From Candidatus Oscillibacter excrementavium (GTDB taxonomy: Bacteria > Bacillota > Clostridia > Oscillospirales > Oscillospiraceae), in NCBI GenBank assembly GCA_019118505.1, contig DWYU01000144.1, forward strand, positions 1 to 45,338: a stretch of 45,338 nt of DNA, written 5' to 3'. Below are positions 19,059 to 27,735 of this stretch, piece by piece. The notes beneath the pieces were generated by a model. The model searched no databases. It had not been told where the DNA came from and saw nothing but the letters and a program-made list of their open reading frames with translations. Within the stretch, counting starts at the first letter, position 1. Each line of letters begins with the position of its first letter. A program made the position numbers and the translations under genes.

Positions 19059-19736
19059 TCACGCGGCGTGGGATCCCGCCGCCGTATCTGCCGTCTTGGG
19101 GGAGGGCGTCTGCCGCTTCCGCCTCAGGAACCGCCGTATCCAGCCGATGGCGGGCAGCGCCAGCTGCACCCCCACGGCGATCAGCGTCCCCAGCCGGATG
19201 GAGAGGCCGATCTCCCCCTCCGCCCGGGTCTTTTCCGCGTCAAAATCAAGCCCCAGATGAATGGCCGGGTCCGGGATCACCACCAGCCGCTCCAGAGCCG
19301 GCATCCCGGTCCAGATCAGGGCGTGGAGACCGCCGTACAGCTCCGCCGCAGCCGCCGGGTCCGCCGCCCCGCCCAGGGTCACCGCCAGCCGCAGGGGCTT
19401 CACCCGGATGCTCCGCCGGGTGCGGCGCAGGGCCTTTTTCGAGGCGGGCCACAGCGTCTCCGCCGCGTCCCGCAGGTCCGACAGCGTGGGCTTCGGGACC
19501 TTTTTGACCGCCTCTGTCAGGTCTTTCGGCTCCCTCTTAGGCTTTCCCGGTTTCCCGGTTTTTTGCGGCGGTTTTTTTTGCGTTTTGGACGGTTCCAGAT
19601 GGATGCGGAAGGGCCCGATGGTCAGGTCCGCCGCCGCCTGCCCGCCGCCGAAGGCCACATACAGCCCCAGCCGCAGCCGCCAGATCACGATTCCCAGCGC
19701 CAGCAGTACCGCCAGCGCGATCCACAGCCACCGCAA
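19059..19736 (-). CDS. DUF2953 domain-containing protein
   Basis: N-terminal TM and DUF2953-like core (ALIWTGMPALERLVVIPDPAIHLGLDFDAEKTRAEGEI); located between ytfJ and scpB as in other Clostridia. Confidence 0.75.
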   Translation of the reverse strand: MRWLWIALAVLLALGIVIWRLRLGLYVAFGGGQAAADLTIGPFRIHLEPSKTQKKPPQKTGKPGKPKREPKDLTEAVKKVPKPTLSDLRDAAETLWPASKKALRRTRRSIRVKPLRLAVTLGGAADPAAAAELYGGLHALIWTGMPALERLVVIPDPAIHLGLDFDAEKTRAEGEIGLSIRLGTLIAVGVQLALPAIGWIRRFLRRKRQTPSPKTADTAAGSHAA

Positions 19737-19772
19737 ACTCTGTCACCTCCCGGTGTCTGATTCCAAAGGCCG

Positions 19773-20417
19773 TCAGGCCTCCGGGGCCCCGTCCTCTTCC
19801 GCCGGGTCGTCCGCCGTCTCCGGCGTGTCAGCGCCGGTGATGGCCGCCGTCTCCGCCGGGTCCACGATCTGTCCGTCCTCGCGGATCCGCATCTGGCCCT
19901 CGCCGCCCAGGTCCGGCAGCTCCGGCAGGTCGTCCAGACTGGTCAGGTGGAAGGCCCGGAGGAACTGCTTTGTGGTCCGGTACAGGTGGGGCCGCCCCGG
20001 CACCTGGAGCCGGCCGCACTCCTCGATGAGTTTCCGGTCCAGCAGCAGGCTGATGGTGTAGGCGCTGTCCACGCCCCGGATCTGGTCCACATAGGCCCGG
20101 GTGGTGGGCTGGTAGTAGGCGATGATGGTCAGCACCTCCAGCGCCGGCTGGCTGAGCTTGGCGGGCTTGCGGATCTCAAAGGCCTTTCGGATGATATCCG
20201 CGTAGTCCGGGGCCGAGCACATCTGCCAGGTGTCCTCCATGTGCAGCAGCCGGATGCCCCGGCGCTCATAGGCGTAATAGTCCATCAGCTTCTGGAGCAC
20301 CTGCTCCACCGTGGGGCGGTCCATCTCCAGGGCCACGCAGATCCGGTCGGTCTGCACCGGCTCCCCGGAGGCGAACAGGATGCCCTCCACCGCGGACTCG
20401 ATCTCTTTCATCTCCAT
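19773..20417 (-). CDS. scpB: Segregation and condensation protein B
   Basis: EIESAVEGILFASGEPV, QPALEVLTIIAYYQPTTRAYVDQIRGVDS. Confidence 0.94.
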   Translation of the reverse strand: MEMKEIESAVEGILFASGEPVQTDRICVALEMDRPTVEQVLQKLMDYYAYERRGIRLLHMEDTWQMCSAPDYADIIRKAFEIRKPAKLSQPALEVLTIIAYYQPTTRAYVDQIRGVDSAYTISLLLDRKLIEECGRLQVPGRPHLYRTTKQFLRAFHLTSLDDLPELPDLGGEGQMRIREDGQIVDPAETAAITGADTPETADDPAEEDGAPEA

Positions 20418-20433
20418 CTTGGAACGTCCTCTC

Positions 20434-21228
20434 TCACAGTTTCAGGTCGCCGGACAGCTCCCGCTCCTGCCGGACGGTGCAGTCCGTCTCAGACCCCGCC
20501 AGATGCAGGATCCGGGCCCGGCACAGCTCCAGCACAGCCAGGAAGGTGGCCACCACCTCGCTGCGGCTGCGGCTGCCCCGGAACAGCAGCAGAAACCGGG
20601 TGACGCCGTGGTGCTTCAGCCGGTTCAAAATCTCCCGGGCCTTGCTCTCCACGGGATAGGGCTCGTGCTGGACGATGTCGGAGAAGGCGGACCGGGGCGG
20701 CGGCAGGGACCGCTCCGCCCGGCTCTGGATCTCCGCCATGGCCAGGATCAGGTCCGCCGGCGTCTGGTCATACTCGTAGATCTTGCCCCGCTTCACCGGC
20801 TCCGGCGGACGGGTCAGGATGTTCCGGCCAAACTCCCCCATGGGTGCCAGCCGGGCGGCCATGGTCTTGACCTTGGCGTAGTTCTCGTTGCGCTTCCGCT
20901 CCTCCAGGGAGGCGATCAGGGCGTCCATCTCGCTCTGGGCCTCCTCGTCCTCGATGGAGAGAAGCATTCTCGTCTTGATGTACACCAGCTGGGAGGCCAT
21001 GGTGACGAACTCACTGGCCACCTCCAGGTCCAGCTCCTGCCGCCGGGCCAGCCAGGCCATGTACTGGTCGCAGATCAGGGAGATGGAGATGTCCTGGATC
21101 TCCATTTTGTTCTTGCCCAGCAGAAACAAAATCAGATCCAGGGGGCCCTCAAAGTCCTGCATCTCCTCTTCCGACTTGCTGCGGACCACTTTTTCCAGTT
21201 TGTATACGGGGTTTTCCAAACCGTTCAC
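20434..21228 (-). CDS. scpA: Segregation and condensation protein A
   Basis: DFEGPLDLILFLLGKNKMEIQDISISLICDQY. Confidence 0.94.
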   Translation of the reverse strand: MNGLENPVYKLEKVVRSKSEEEMQDFEGPLDLILFLLGKNKMEIQDISISLICDQYMAWLARRQELDLEVASEFVTMASQLVYIKTRMLLSIEDEEAQSEMDALIASLEERKRNENYAKVKTMAARLAPMGEFGRNILTRPPEPVKRGKIYEYDQTPADLILAMAEIQSRAERSLPPPRSAFSDIVQHEPYPVESKAREILNRLKHHGVTRFLLLFRGSRSRSEVVATFLAVLELCRARILHLAGSETDCTVRQERELSGDLKL

Positions 21229-21229
21229 C

Positions 21230-21892
21230 TCAAAGAAAAATCAGGGACAGCAGGGCGCTGTACACCCCCAGGATGCCCCGGGAGATCAGGCTGCTGCCGA
21301 TGCCCACGAAGGACAGCACCAGCAGCACCAGAATGCCGTACCGCTCGTACCGCATCAGCGTGATGTACTGCCGGTCCGGCAGGAACGCCGCCAGGACCTT
21401 GGACCCGTCCAGGGGCGGAATGGGGATCAGGTTGAACAGCCCCAGGCCGATGGAAAGGGGCGCCAATGTGTACAGCAGAAAGCTGAATACCACATCCATC
21501 GCTGCGGAGTAAGGGGCGTAAAGGTAAATTACCTTACTGATCAGCATGGCGGCCACCGCCAGCACCAGGTTGGAGACCGGCCCCGCCAGCGCCGTCAGCG
21601 CCATGCCCTGCTTGGGCTTTTTGAAATACCGGGGATCCACCGGCACCGGCTTGGCCCAGCCGAAGCCCGCCACGAACATCATCAAAAGGCCCAGCCAGTC
21701 GATGTGCCGCAGGGGATTCAAACTCAGCCGGTGCATGGACTTGGCGGTGGGATCTCCCAGCGCCAGAGCCGCCAGGCCGTGGCAGGTCTCATGGACCGTC
21801 AGGCAGAGAAAAATCGCGGCCACCCGCAGCACCGCATCCAGCAGCGACGTCATGTCCAGCGCGGAAAACAGGCCTTGTAAATAGTGCAGCAT
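21230..21892 (-). CDS. Site-2 protease family protein (M50)
   Basis: HETCHG zinc motif and NLIPIPPLDGSKVL; start ATG 21892. Confidence 0.92.
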   Translation of the reverse strand: MLHYLQGLFSALDMTSLLDAVLRVAAIFLCLTVHETCHGLAALALGDPTAKSMHRLSLNPLRHIDWLGLLMMFVAGFGWAKPVPVDPRYFKKPKQGMALTALAGPVSNLVLAVAAMLISKVIYLYAPYSAAMDVVFSFLLYTLAPLSIGLGLFNLIPIPPLDGSKVLAAFLPDRQYITLMRYERYGILVLLVLSFVGIGSSLISRGILGVYSALLSLIFL

Positions 21893-22025
21893 ACGCTTCC
21901 CCCAGTGATGATAACCCAAAAGATAGGGTTATTATACCAGCCTTTCCCCTGCAATACAAGGAAAATCACCGGATTTCCCCACTTCCCGGAAAAGGCGCGG
22001 GCGCCACCCGGTCCGCCGCAAAAAA

Positions 22026-22050
22026 GCAGGCCGCCTTTGGGGCGGCCTGC
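22026..22050 (-). terminator. Rho-independent terminator of flotillin gene
   Basis: GCAGGCCGCC...GGCGGCCTGC followed by T6 on the minus strand. Confidence 0.88.
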
Positions 22051-22057
22051 CTTGCTG

Positions 22058-23560
22058 TCAGGGTTCTGTGGGATTCGGTTCCTCCGGACTCGGGCTGTCA
22101 GCGGTGGTCGGCACCGGTTCCGCGGCCTCGGCGCTCTGCTCCGCCGCGATCTTCCCGCCCAGCATCCCGGAGAGCAGCGCCTTCACGTCGAGGCCCATTC
22201 CCTGGGAAATCCCCTCCGTGATCTGGGTGGTGCCGTTGATGATGTCCTGCAGCAGCTTGGCGCTGTTGCCGTCGCCGTACATGGTGATCTTATCCACCTT
22301 GGACAGGGGCTCCGCCACGTTTTTGGCGATCTCCGGCAGGGCGTTCATCACCATCTCGATGACGGCGGCCTGACCGTACTTCTTCATGGCCTCGGCCTTT
22401 TTGTCAATGCCCTCCGCTTCCGCCAGGGCCTTGGCCTGGATGGCAGCGGCCTCCGCCTTGCCCACGGCGGAGATGCCGGCGGCCTCCTGCTCCTTGGCGA
22501 ACCGGGCGGCCTCCGCCTGCTTCTTGACGGCCTCCGCCTCCTGCTCCTGTTCGTACCGCCTGGCCTCCGCCTCCTTCTGCCGCTGGAACAGAACGGCCTG
22601 GGCCTCCTGCTCCTTCCGGTAGCGGTCCGCGTCGGCCTTGGCCCGGATCTCCGCGTCCAGGGCCTGCTTGGCCACTTCGACCTCCTGCTTTTTCAGCTCG
22701 GCCTCCCGCTCGGTCTTGGCGATCTCCGCGTCCACCGTGGCGGTGCCGATGATCTTCTGCTGGGCCTGGTTCTGGATCTCATAGGCGGCCTCCGCCTCGG
22801 CCCGCTTGGTGTCGGCGGAGATCTTCAGCTCCGCCTGCTTGATCTCCAGCTGGTTCTGCTTCTGGGCGATCTGGGTCTGGGACTCCACCTTGGCGTCGTT
22901 GGCGGCCTTGTCCGCCTCCGCCTGGGCGATGGCGATGTCCCGTTCCGCCTGGGCCTTGGCGATGGCGGCGTTCTTCTTGATGAGGGAGGTGTTCTCCGCG
23001 CCCAGGTCCTGGATCAGGCCGTTCTCGTCCTGGACATTCTGGATGTTGCAGGAGAGGATCTCGATGCCCAGCTTCTCCATGTCCTTGGAGGCCTTCTGCA
23101 TCACCTGATCGGAGAAGGAGTCCCGGTCGGTGTTGATCTTCTCCAGGGTCAGGGTGCCGATGATCTCCCGCATATTGCCCTGGAGAGAGTCCCGCAGGTC
23201 CAGGGCAATGTCGGCGCCCTTCTTGTTCAGGAAGTTCTTGGCCGCCAGCCGGATGCCCTTCTCCTCCGGGGAGATGCGGACCTTGGCCACCGCGTCCACG
23301 GAGACGTTGATGAAGTCATTGGTGGGGACGGACTGCTCCGTCTTGATGTCCACCGTCATCTGCCCCAGATACAGCTTGTCCAGCCGTTCCAGGAAGGGGA
23401 TGCGAATGCCCGCCTGGCCGATGAGGATGCGGCTGTTCTTCCGGAGCCCGGAGATGATGTACGCCTGATCCGGCGGGGCCTTGACGTATCCGATCAGCAG
23501 GATCACGACCACCACGAGGACCGCGATGAGGATTGGGAGATACCGCAGCAGGAAATCCAT
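22058..23560 (-). CDS. Flotillin family protein
   Basis: N-terminal TM, SPFH domain, long Ala/Glu-rich coiled coil (EAEGIDKKAEAMKKYGQAAVIEMVMNALPEIAKNVAEPLSKVDKITMYGDG). Confidence 0.93.
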   Translation of the reverse strand: MDFLLRYLPILIAVLVVVVILLIGYVKAPPDQAYIISGLRKNSRILIGQAGIRIPFLERLDKLYLGQMTVDIKTEQSVPTNDFINVSVDAVAKVRISPEEKGIRLAAKNFLNKKGADIALDLRDSLQGNMREIIGTLTLEKINTDRDSFSDQVMQKASKDMEKLGIEILSCNIQNVQDENGLIQDLGAENTSLIKKNAAIAKAQAERDIAIAQAEADKAANDAKVESQTQIAQKQNQLEIKQAELKISADTKRAEAEAAYEIQNQAQQKIIGTATVDAEIAKTEREAELKKQEVEVAKQALDAEIRAKADADRYRKEQEAQAVLFQRQKEAEARRYEQEQEAEAVKKQAEAARFAKEQEAAGISAVGKAEAAAIQAKALAEAEGIDKKAEAMKKYGQAAVIEMVMNALPEIAKNVAEPLSKVDKITMYGDGNSAKLLQDIINGTTQITEGISQGMGLDVKALLSGMLGGKIAAEQSAEAAEPVPTTADSPSPEEPNPTEP

Positions 23561-23645
23561 GAGCTACCCCTTCTTTCTTCAATTTTTTGGGTCTTGTTCC
23601 TCCGCCTTCAGCATATCACATTTTGTCGAATCTCTGCAAGGGAAA

Positions 23646-24125
23646 TCACGCCTCTTTCTGCCGGTTTTCCCGCCGGACCCGCTCAATGGCCCGGGCGGAT
23701 TCCTCCAGGGCCTTCTCGTTGGTCTCCTGCAGGGCCCGCAGGTGCCGGGCCAGATCCTCCTGCATGGACAGCAGGGCCTGGGCCGTCATCCGGGACTGCC
23801 GCTCCTCCTCCCCGTGGGAGAGCCGCCAGTCAAACCAGGCCCGGTAGCGCTTCCGCTCCCGGGGCAGCAGGAACACCAGAAGCCCCTCCTGCTCCTTCCC
23901 CTGGGGATAATAGATGGGGCCGTCGACCTCCAGCTCCCACTTCTCCGGAGCGGAATCGTACAGCGCCATCACCTGCTCGAAAGTCAGGAGCAGGATCTCC
24001 CCGTTTTTCGCCCGTTCCTTCAGATGCGCCGGCTCCCGTTTCAGGGCGTACACGGCCAGGGCGGCCAAAATGGCCGCCAGCGCCCCGCAGGCGGCTAAAA
24101 TGCTGAAGCTGACAGTCATATCCAT
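23646..24125 (-). CDS. Hypothetical single-TM protein with C-terminal coiled coil
   Basis: RBS GGGAGG before ATG 24125; N-terminal TM, charged C-terminus. Confidence 0.7.
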   Translation of the reverse strand: MDMTVSFSILAACGALAAILAALAVYALKREPAHLKERAKNGEILLLTFEQVMALYDSAPEKWELEVDGPIYYPQGKEQEGLLVFLLPRERKRYRAWFDWRLSHGEEERQSRMTAQALLSMQEDLARHLRALQETNEKALEESARAIERVRRENRQKEA

Positions 24126-24238
24126 TTCTCTGGCCTCCCGGATTCCGGCGCCTCTCCGCCCGGAGCATAGTCTCAAAATCAAATTATGATTATATTATTA
24201 TAGATAGTATGACAGGATGTCCCGCCGGCGGGCAGATC

Positions 24239-24649
24239 TCACAGCGGGATCTCCCGGTCCAGCTTGTAGAAGGTGAAGTCCCCGCTGCCCAGCAGCGTCC
24301 CGACCTGGTCCCGGATCTCCACGTGGTAAAAGCAGAGTGTCCGCCCGCCCTTGGTCTCCCTGGCCTCGGCCACCAGATGGTCCCCCAGCTTGGCGCTGCG
24401 GAGGAAGTTGTAGGAGGCGTTCACCGTCACGGCGTAATACCCGTGAGACGCCATGGCGGAGCCGCAGGCGGTGTCCGCCAGGGAGAAGTAGCAGCCCCCG
24501 TGGGCCACGCCCACCGGGTTGGAGTCCTCTGGCGTGACGTCCTTCACCGCCCGGGCGTAGCCGGGGCCGATCTCCTCCACGAAAATCCCCAGCCGCTGGG
24601 CAAAGGGGTTGGTGCTGTTGCGGGTGTCTTTGAGTTTTTGATAATCCAT
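24239..24649 (-). CDS. PaaI family (hotdog) thioesterase
   Basis: GVAHGGCYFSLADTACGSAMASHGYYAVTVNASYNFLRSAKLGDHLVAEA; start MDYQKL at 24649. Confidence 0.9.
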   Translation of the reverse strand: MDYQKLKDTRNSTNPFAQRLGIFVEEIGPGYARAVKDVTPEDSNPVGVAHGGCYFSLADTACGSAMASHGYYAVTVNASYNFLRSAKLGDHLVAEARETKGGRTLCFYHVEIRDQVGTLLGSGDFTFYKLDREIPL

Positions 24650-24796
24650 GTGCAGTGGTCTCCTCACCTGATGATTTGTCTGCATCCAGCTTACTCCTAT
24701 CCGGGAAAAAGGTCAATTTCTTTCCCCGTTTTTTCAGAAAAAATTCAGAAACCCGTGCTAAACTGGCCCCATCTTGATGGAAAGGACCCAATTGTG

Positions 24797-26431
24797 ATGA
24801 AACGAATCTGTTCCCTTTTTCTGGGCCTGACAGTGGCCGCGGCCTCCCTCTCCGGCTGCGGCGCCCAGCGCCAGGACACGGCCCGGCAGGAATTTCCGGA
24901 AGCCGTCTCCATCGTCCTGTCGGACGACGGCGTCACCGTGGACGGTGAGCCGGTCTCCGACGACGAGACGGCCGCCGTCTATACCGCCCATGACATCGTC
25001 TGCTATGAGGCGGGCCGCGACTTCACCTACGGCGAGGGCACCGAGGCCGACGCCCACACCGCCGACGAGGCGGCGGCCAACACAGTGGTCCACATCACCC
25101 AGCCCGGTGCTTACGTCCTCAGCGGCACCCTCTCCGCCGGGCAGATCGCCGTGGACCTGGGAGAGGACGCGGAGGAGGACCCAGCGGCGGTGGTGACGCT
25201 GATCCTGGACGGCGTGGACATCACCTGCGGCGTGGCCCCGGCGGTGATCTTCTACAACGTCTATGAGTGCGGCAGCGATGACGAGGACACCGCCTCCGAG
25301 ACCGTGGACACCTCCGCCGCCGGCGCCAACGTTCTCATCGCCGACGGCACCATCAACAACGTCACCGGCTCCTACGTGGCCCGGATCTACGACCCGGACA
25401 CCGTGGAACTCAGTGAGGACGGCACAGAAGTGGTGGACAGCAAGAAGCTCCACAAGTATGACGGCGCCTTCTACTCCAAGATGAGCATGAATGTGGACGG
25501 CGGCGAGGCCGGCACCGGTGTGCTGAACATCACCGCCGACAACGAGGGCCTAGACACGGAACTCCATCTCACCATCAACGGCGGCACCATCAACATCACC
25601 TCCGGCAACGACGGCATCAACACCAATGAGGACAACGTGTCCGTCACCACCATCAACGGCGGCAGTCTGAACATCCGGGTCACCGGCGAGACCGGGGAGG
25701 GGGACGGCATTGACTCCAACGGCTGGCTGGTGATCAACGGCGGAGATGTCACCGCTGCCGCCTGCTCCACCAGCGGGGACGCCGGCCTTGACGCCAGCAT
25801 GGGCATCACCCTCAACGGCGGTACGGTCATGGCCTCCGGCAATATGTACGACCCCATCGACGGCGGGAGCCAGAACTTCGCGGTGTTCTCCTTCGCCTCC
25901 CGGCAGGCCGGCGGGGAGACCTACACCCTGCAGAACGACGCCGGGGAGACCGTGGGCACCTGGACACCGGCCAACGATTTCACCTATCTGGTGGTGTCCT
26001 CCCCGGACCTGACGGCGGGAGACTACACCCTGTGGCAGGGGGACACCCAGCTGGCCGGCAGCGCCTCCGACACCATGGGCGGCCCCGGCGGCATGGGCGG
26101 CGGACGCCCCATGGACGGAGAGGAGCCGCCGGCGGACTTTGATCCCCAGCAGCCGCCGGAGGACGGAGCGCGCCCCCAGCGGCCGGAGGGAGAAGCGCCG
26201 GAAAACGTTGGCGGAGAAGCCCCGGCAGACCGTCCGGAGCGGCCGGCGGATGGAGAGGCCCCGCCTGACGGCACCGAACCCCCCGCAGGCGGCCGGGGGC
26301 CCGGCGGCGGGGGCGGTCAAGTGACGGCCGCGGACCTGTCGGAGACCTTCGCTCTCATCGACGGCGGGAATTTCTTCACCGGCGTGTCGCCGCTGGAGAC
26401 GGAGACATCAGCGGAAACTTCCGCATCGTAA
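24797..26431 (+). CDS. Carbohydrate-binding-domain (DUF4353-like) beta-helix lipoprotein
   Basis: Signal peptide with lipobox LSGC; repeated INGG(T/S) rungs; Pro/Gly/Glu-rich tail. Real start ATG 24797, not 24209. Confidence 0.82.
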   Translation: MKRICSLFLGLTVAAASLSGCGAQRQDTARQEFPEAVSIVLSDDGVTVDGEPVSDDETAAVYTAHDIVCYEAGRDFTYGEGTEADAHTADEAAANTVVHITQPGAYVLSGTLSAGQIAVDLGEDAEEDPAAVVTLILDGVDITCGVAPAVIFYNVYECGSDDEDTASETVDTSAAGANVLIADGTINNVTGSYVARIYDPDTVELSEDGTEVVDSKKLHKYDGAFYSKMSMNVDGGEAGTGVLNITADNEGLDTELHLTINGGTINITSGNDGINTNEDNVSVTTINGGSLNIRVTGETGEGDGIDSNGWLVINGGDVTAAACSTSGDAGLDASMGITLNGGTVMASGNMYDPIDGGSQNFAVFSFASRQAGGETYTLQNDAGETVGTWTPANDFTYLVVSSPDLTAGDYTLWQGDTQLAGSASDTMGGPGGMGGGRPMDGEEPPADFDPQQPPEDGARPQRPEGEAPENVGGEAPADRPERPADGEAPPDGTEPPAGGRGPGGGGGQVTAADLSETFALIDGGNFFTGVSPLETETSAETSAS

Positions 26432-26436
26432 ACCCA

Positions 26437-26467
26437 CAAGCGGGGCCGGATCATCCGGCCCCGCTTG
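26437..26467. terminator. Bidirectional hairpin terminator between convergent genes
   Basis: CAAGCGGGGCCGGA-TCA-TCCGGCCCCGCTTG, 14-bp perfect stem. Confidence 0.8.
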
Positions 26468-26477
26468 CTTTGCAGAT

Positions 26478-27248
26478 TCACAGATTTTTCTTGATGGTAT
26501 TGATGGCACCCTTCTCCAGCCGGCTCACCTGGGCCTGGGAGATGCCCACCTCGGCGCTGACCTCCATCTGGGTCTTGCCCTCGTAAAACCGCAGGGAGAG
26601 GATCCGCCGCTCCCGGTCGTCCAGCCGCTTCATGGCTTCTTTCAAGGCGATGCGGTCCGTCCAGCTCTCGTCGGTGTTCTGGGTGTCACTGACCTGGTCC
26701 ATGACGCAGATGGCGTCGCCGCCGTCAGAGTACACCGGCTCGTACAGGGACACCGGGTCCACGATGGCGTCCATGGCGAACACCACGTCCTCCCGGGGGA
26801 TGCCCAGCTCCTGGGCGATCTGCTCCACCGTGGGCTCCCGCTGGTTCTCCGCCAGGTACTTGTCCCGGACCTGAAGCACCTTGTAGGCCGTGTCCCGCAT
26901 GGACCGGGACACCCGGATGGCGCTGTTGTCCCGGAGATACCGGCGGATCTCGCCGATGATCATGGGTACCCCGTAGGTGGAGAACCGCACCGGCTGGCTG
27001 ATGTCAAAGTTGTCAATGGCCTTGATGAGCCCCACACAGCCCACCTGGAACAGGTCGTCGGCATTCTCCCCCCTGCCGTTGAACCGCTGGATGACGGAGA
27101 GCACCAGCCGCAGATTCCCCTCGATCAGCTGCCGGCGGGCCTCCTGGTCCCCGGCCTTGGTGCGGCGGAGCAGTTCCATGGTCTCCTCGTTTTTCAAGAC
27201 CTTCAGCTTCGCCGTGTTGACCCCCGCGATCTCCACCTTGCCCTGCAT
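26478..27248 (-). CDS. sigG: RNA polymerase sporulation sigma factor SigG
   Basis: MQGKVEIAGVNTAKLKVL N-terminus, region 2 and 4 motifs (FSTYGVPMIIGEIRRYLRDN; VGISQAQVSRLEKGAI). Confidence 0.94.
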   Translation of the reverse strand: MQGKVEIAGVNTAKLKVLKNEETMELLRRTKAGDQEARRQLIEGNLRLVLSVIQRFNGRGENADDLFQVGCVGLIKAIDNFDISQPVRFSTYGVPMIIGEIRRYLRDNSAIRVSRSMRDTAYKVLQVRDKYLAENQREPTVEQIAQELGIPREDVVFAMDAIVDPVSLYEPVYSDGGDAICVMDQVSDTQNTDESWTDRIALKEAMKRLDDRERRILSLRFYEGKTQMEVSAEVGISQAQVSRLEKGAINTIKKNL

Positions 27249-27404
27249 GGCCGTGCCCCCTCAAACCCAGAAACTTCATGGGTTCAGTATGGCCGGAGGG
27301 CTTTTTTCCTATACTGGAAGCTTTTGTCGCTTTCTGCCCATCCGGCCAGAGCGGTGTTGGGACAGTCCCGCCGCCGCATATGCTTTCGGCAGGGGGGTGA
27401 GCGC

Positions 27405-27689
27405 GTGCAGTGCAGGATCCGGGATTTCCGGTGCAAGGAGGTCATCAACGTCTGCGACGGCTGCCGCCTGGGCTACGTGTCGGACCTGGACGTGGTCGTG
27501 CCGGAGGGCCGGGTGGCGGCCATCATCGTCTACGGGCCGGGCCGCTTCTTCGGCCTCTTCGGCAGAGGGGAGGAGTTCTACATCCCCTGGGAGTGCATCC
27601 AGCGGATCGGGGACGACATCATCCTCATCGACAAGCCCTTCCAGCGGCGGGATCCCCGCCTGGAGCGGAAGCGGCGCAAGCGCTGCTGA
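27405..27689 (+). CDS. YlmC/YmxH family sporulation protein
   Basis: GTG 27405 after AGGGGGG; KEVINVCDGCRLGYVSDLDVVVPEGRVAAIIVYGPGRFFGLFGRGEEFYIPWECIQRIGDDIILID. Confidence 0.9.
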   Translation: MQCRIRDFRCKEVINVCDGCRLGYVSDLDVVVPEGRVAAIIVYGPGRFFGLFGRGEEFYIPWECIQRIGDDIILIDKPFQRRDPRLERKRRKRC

Positions 27690-27694
27690 CGAAA

Positions 27695-27726
27695 AATGCC
27701 CCCGCGGCGGTTCCCGCGGGGGCATT
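27695..27726 (-). terminator. Hairpin terminator of TPR-DUF4261 gene
   Basis: AATGCCCCCGCGG...CCGCGGGGGCATT with T5 on the minus strand. Confidence 0.8.
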
Positions 27727-27735
27727 GGGCCGGCA

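Noticed and set aside
24209-24796. N-terminal extension of the beta-helix lipoprotein ORF
   Set aside because: It overlaps the antisense thioesterase gene; a clear signal peptide and lipobox begin at ATG 24797.
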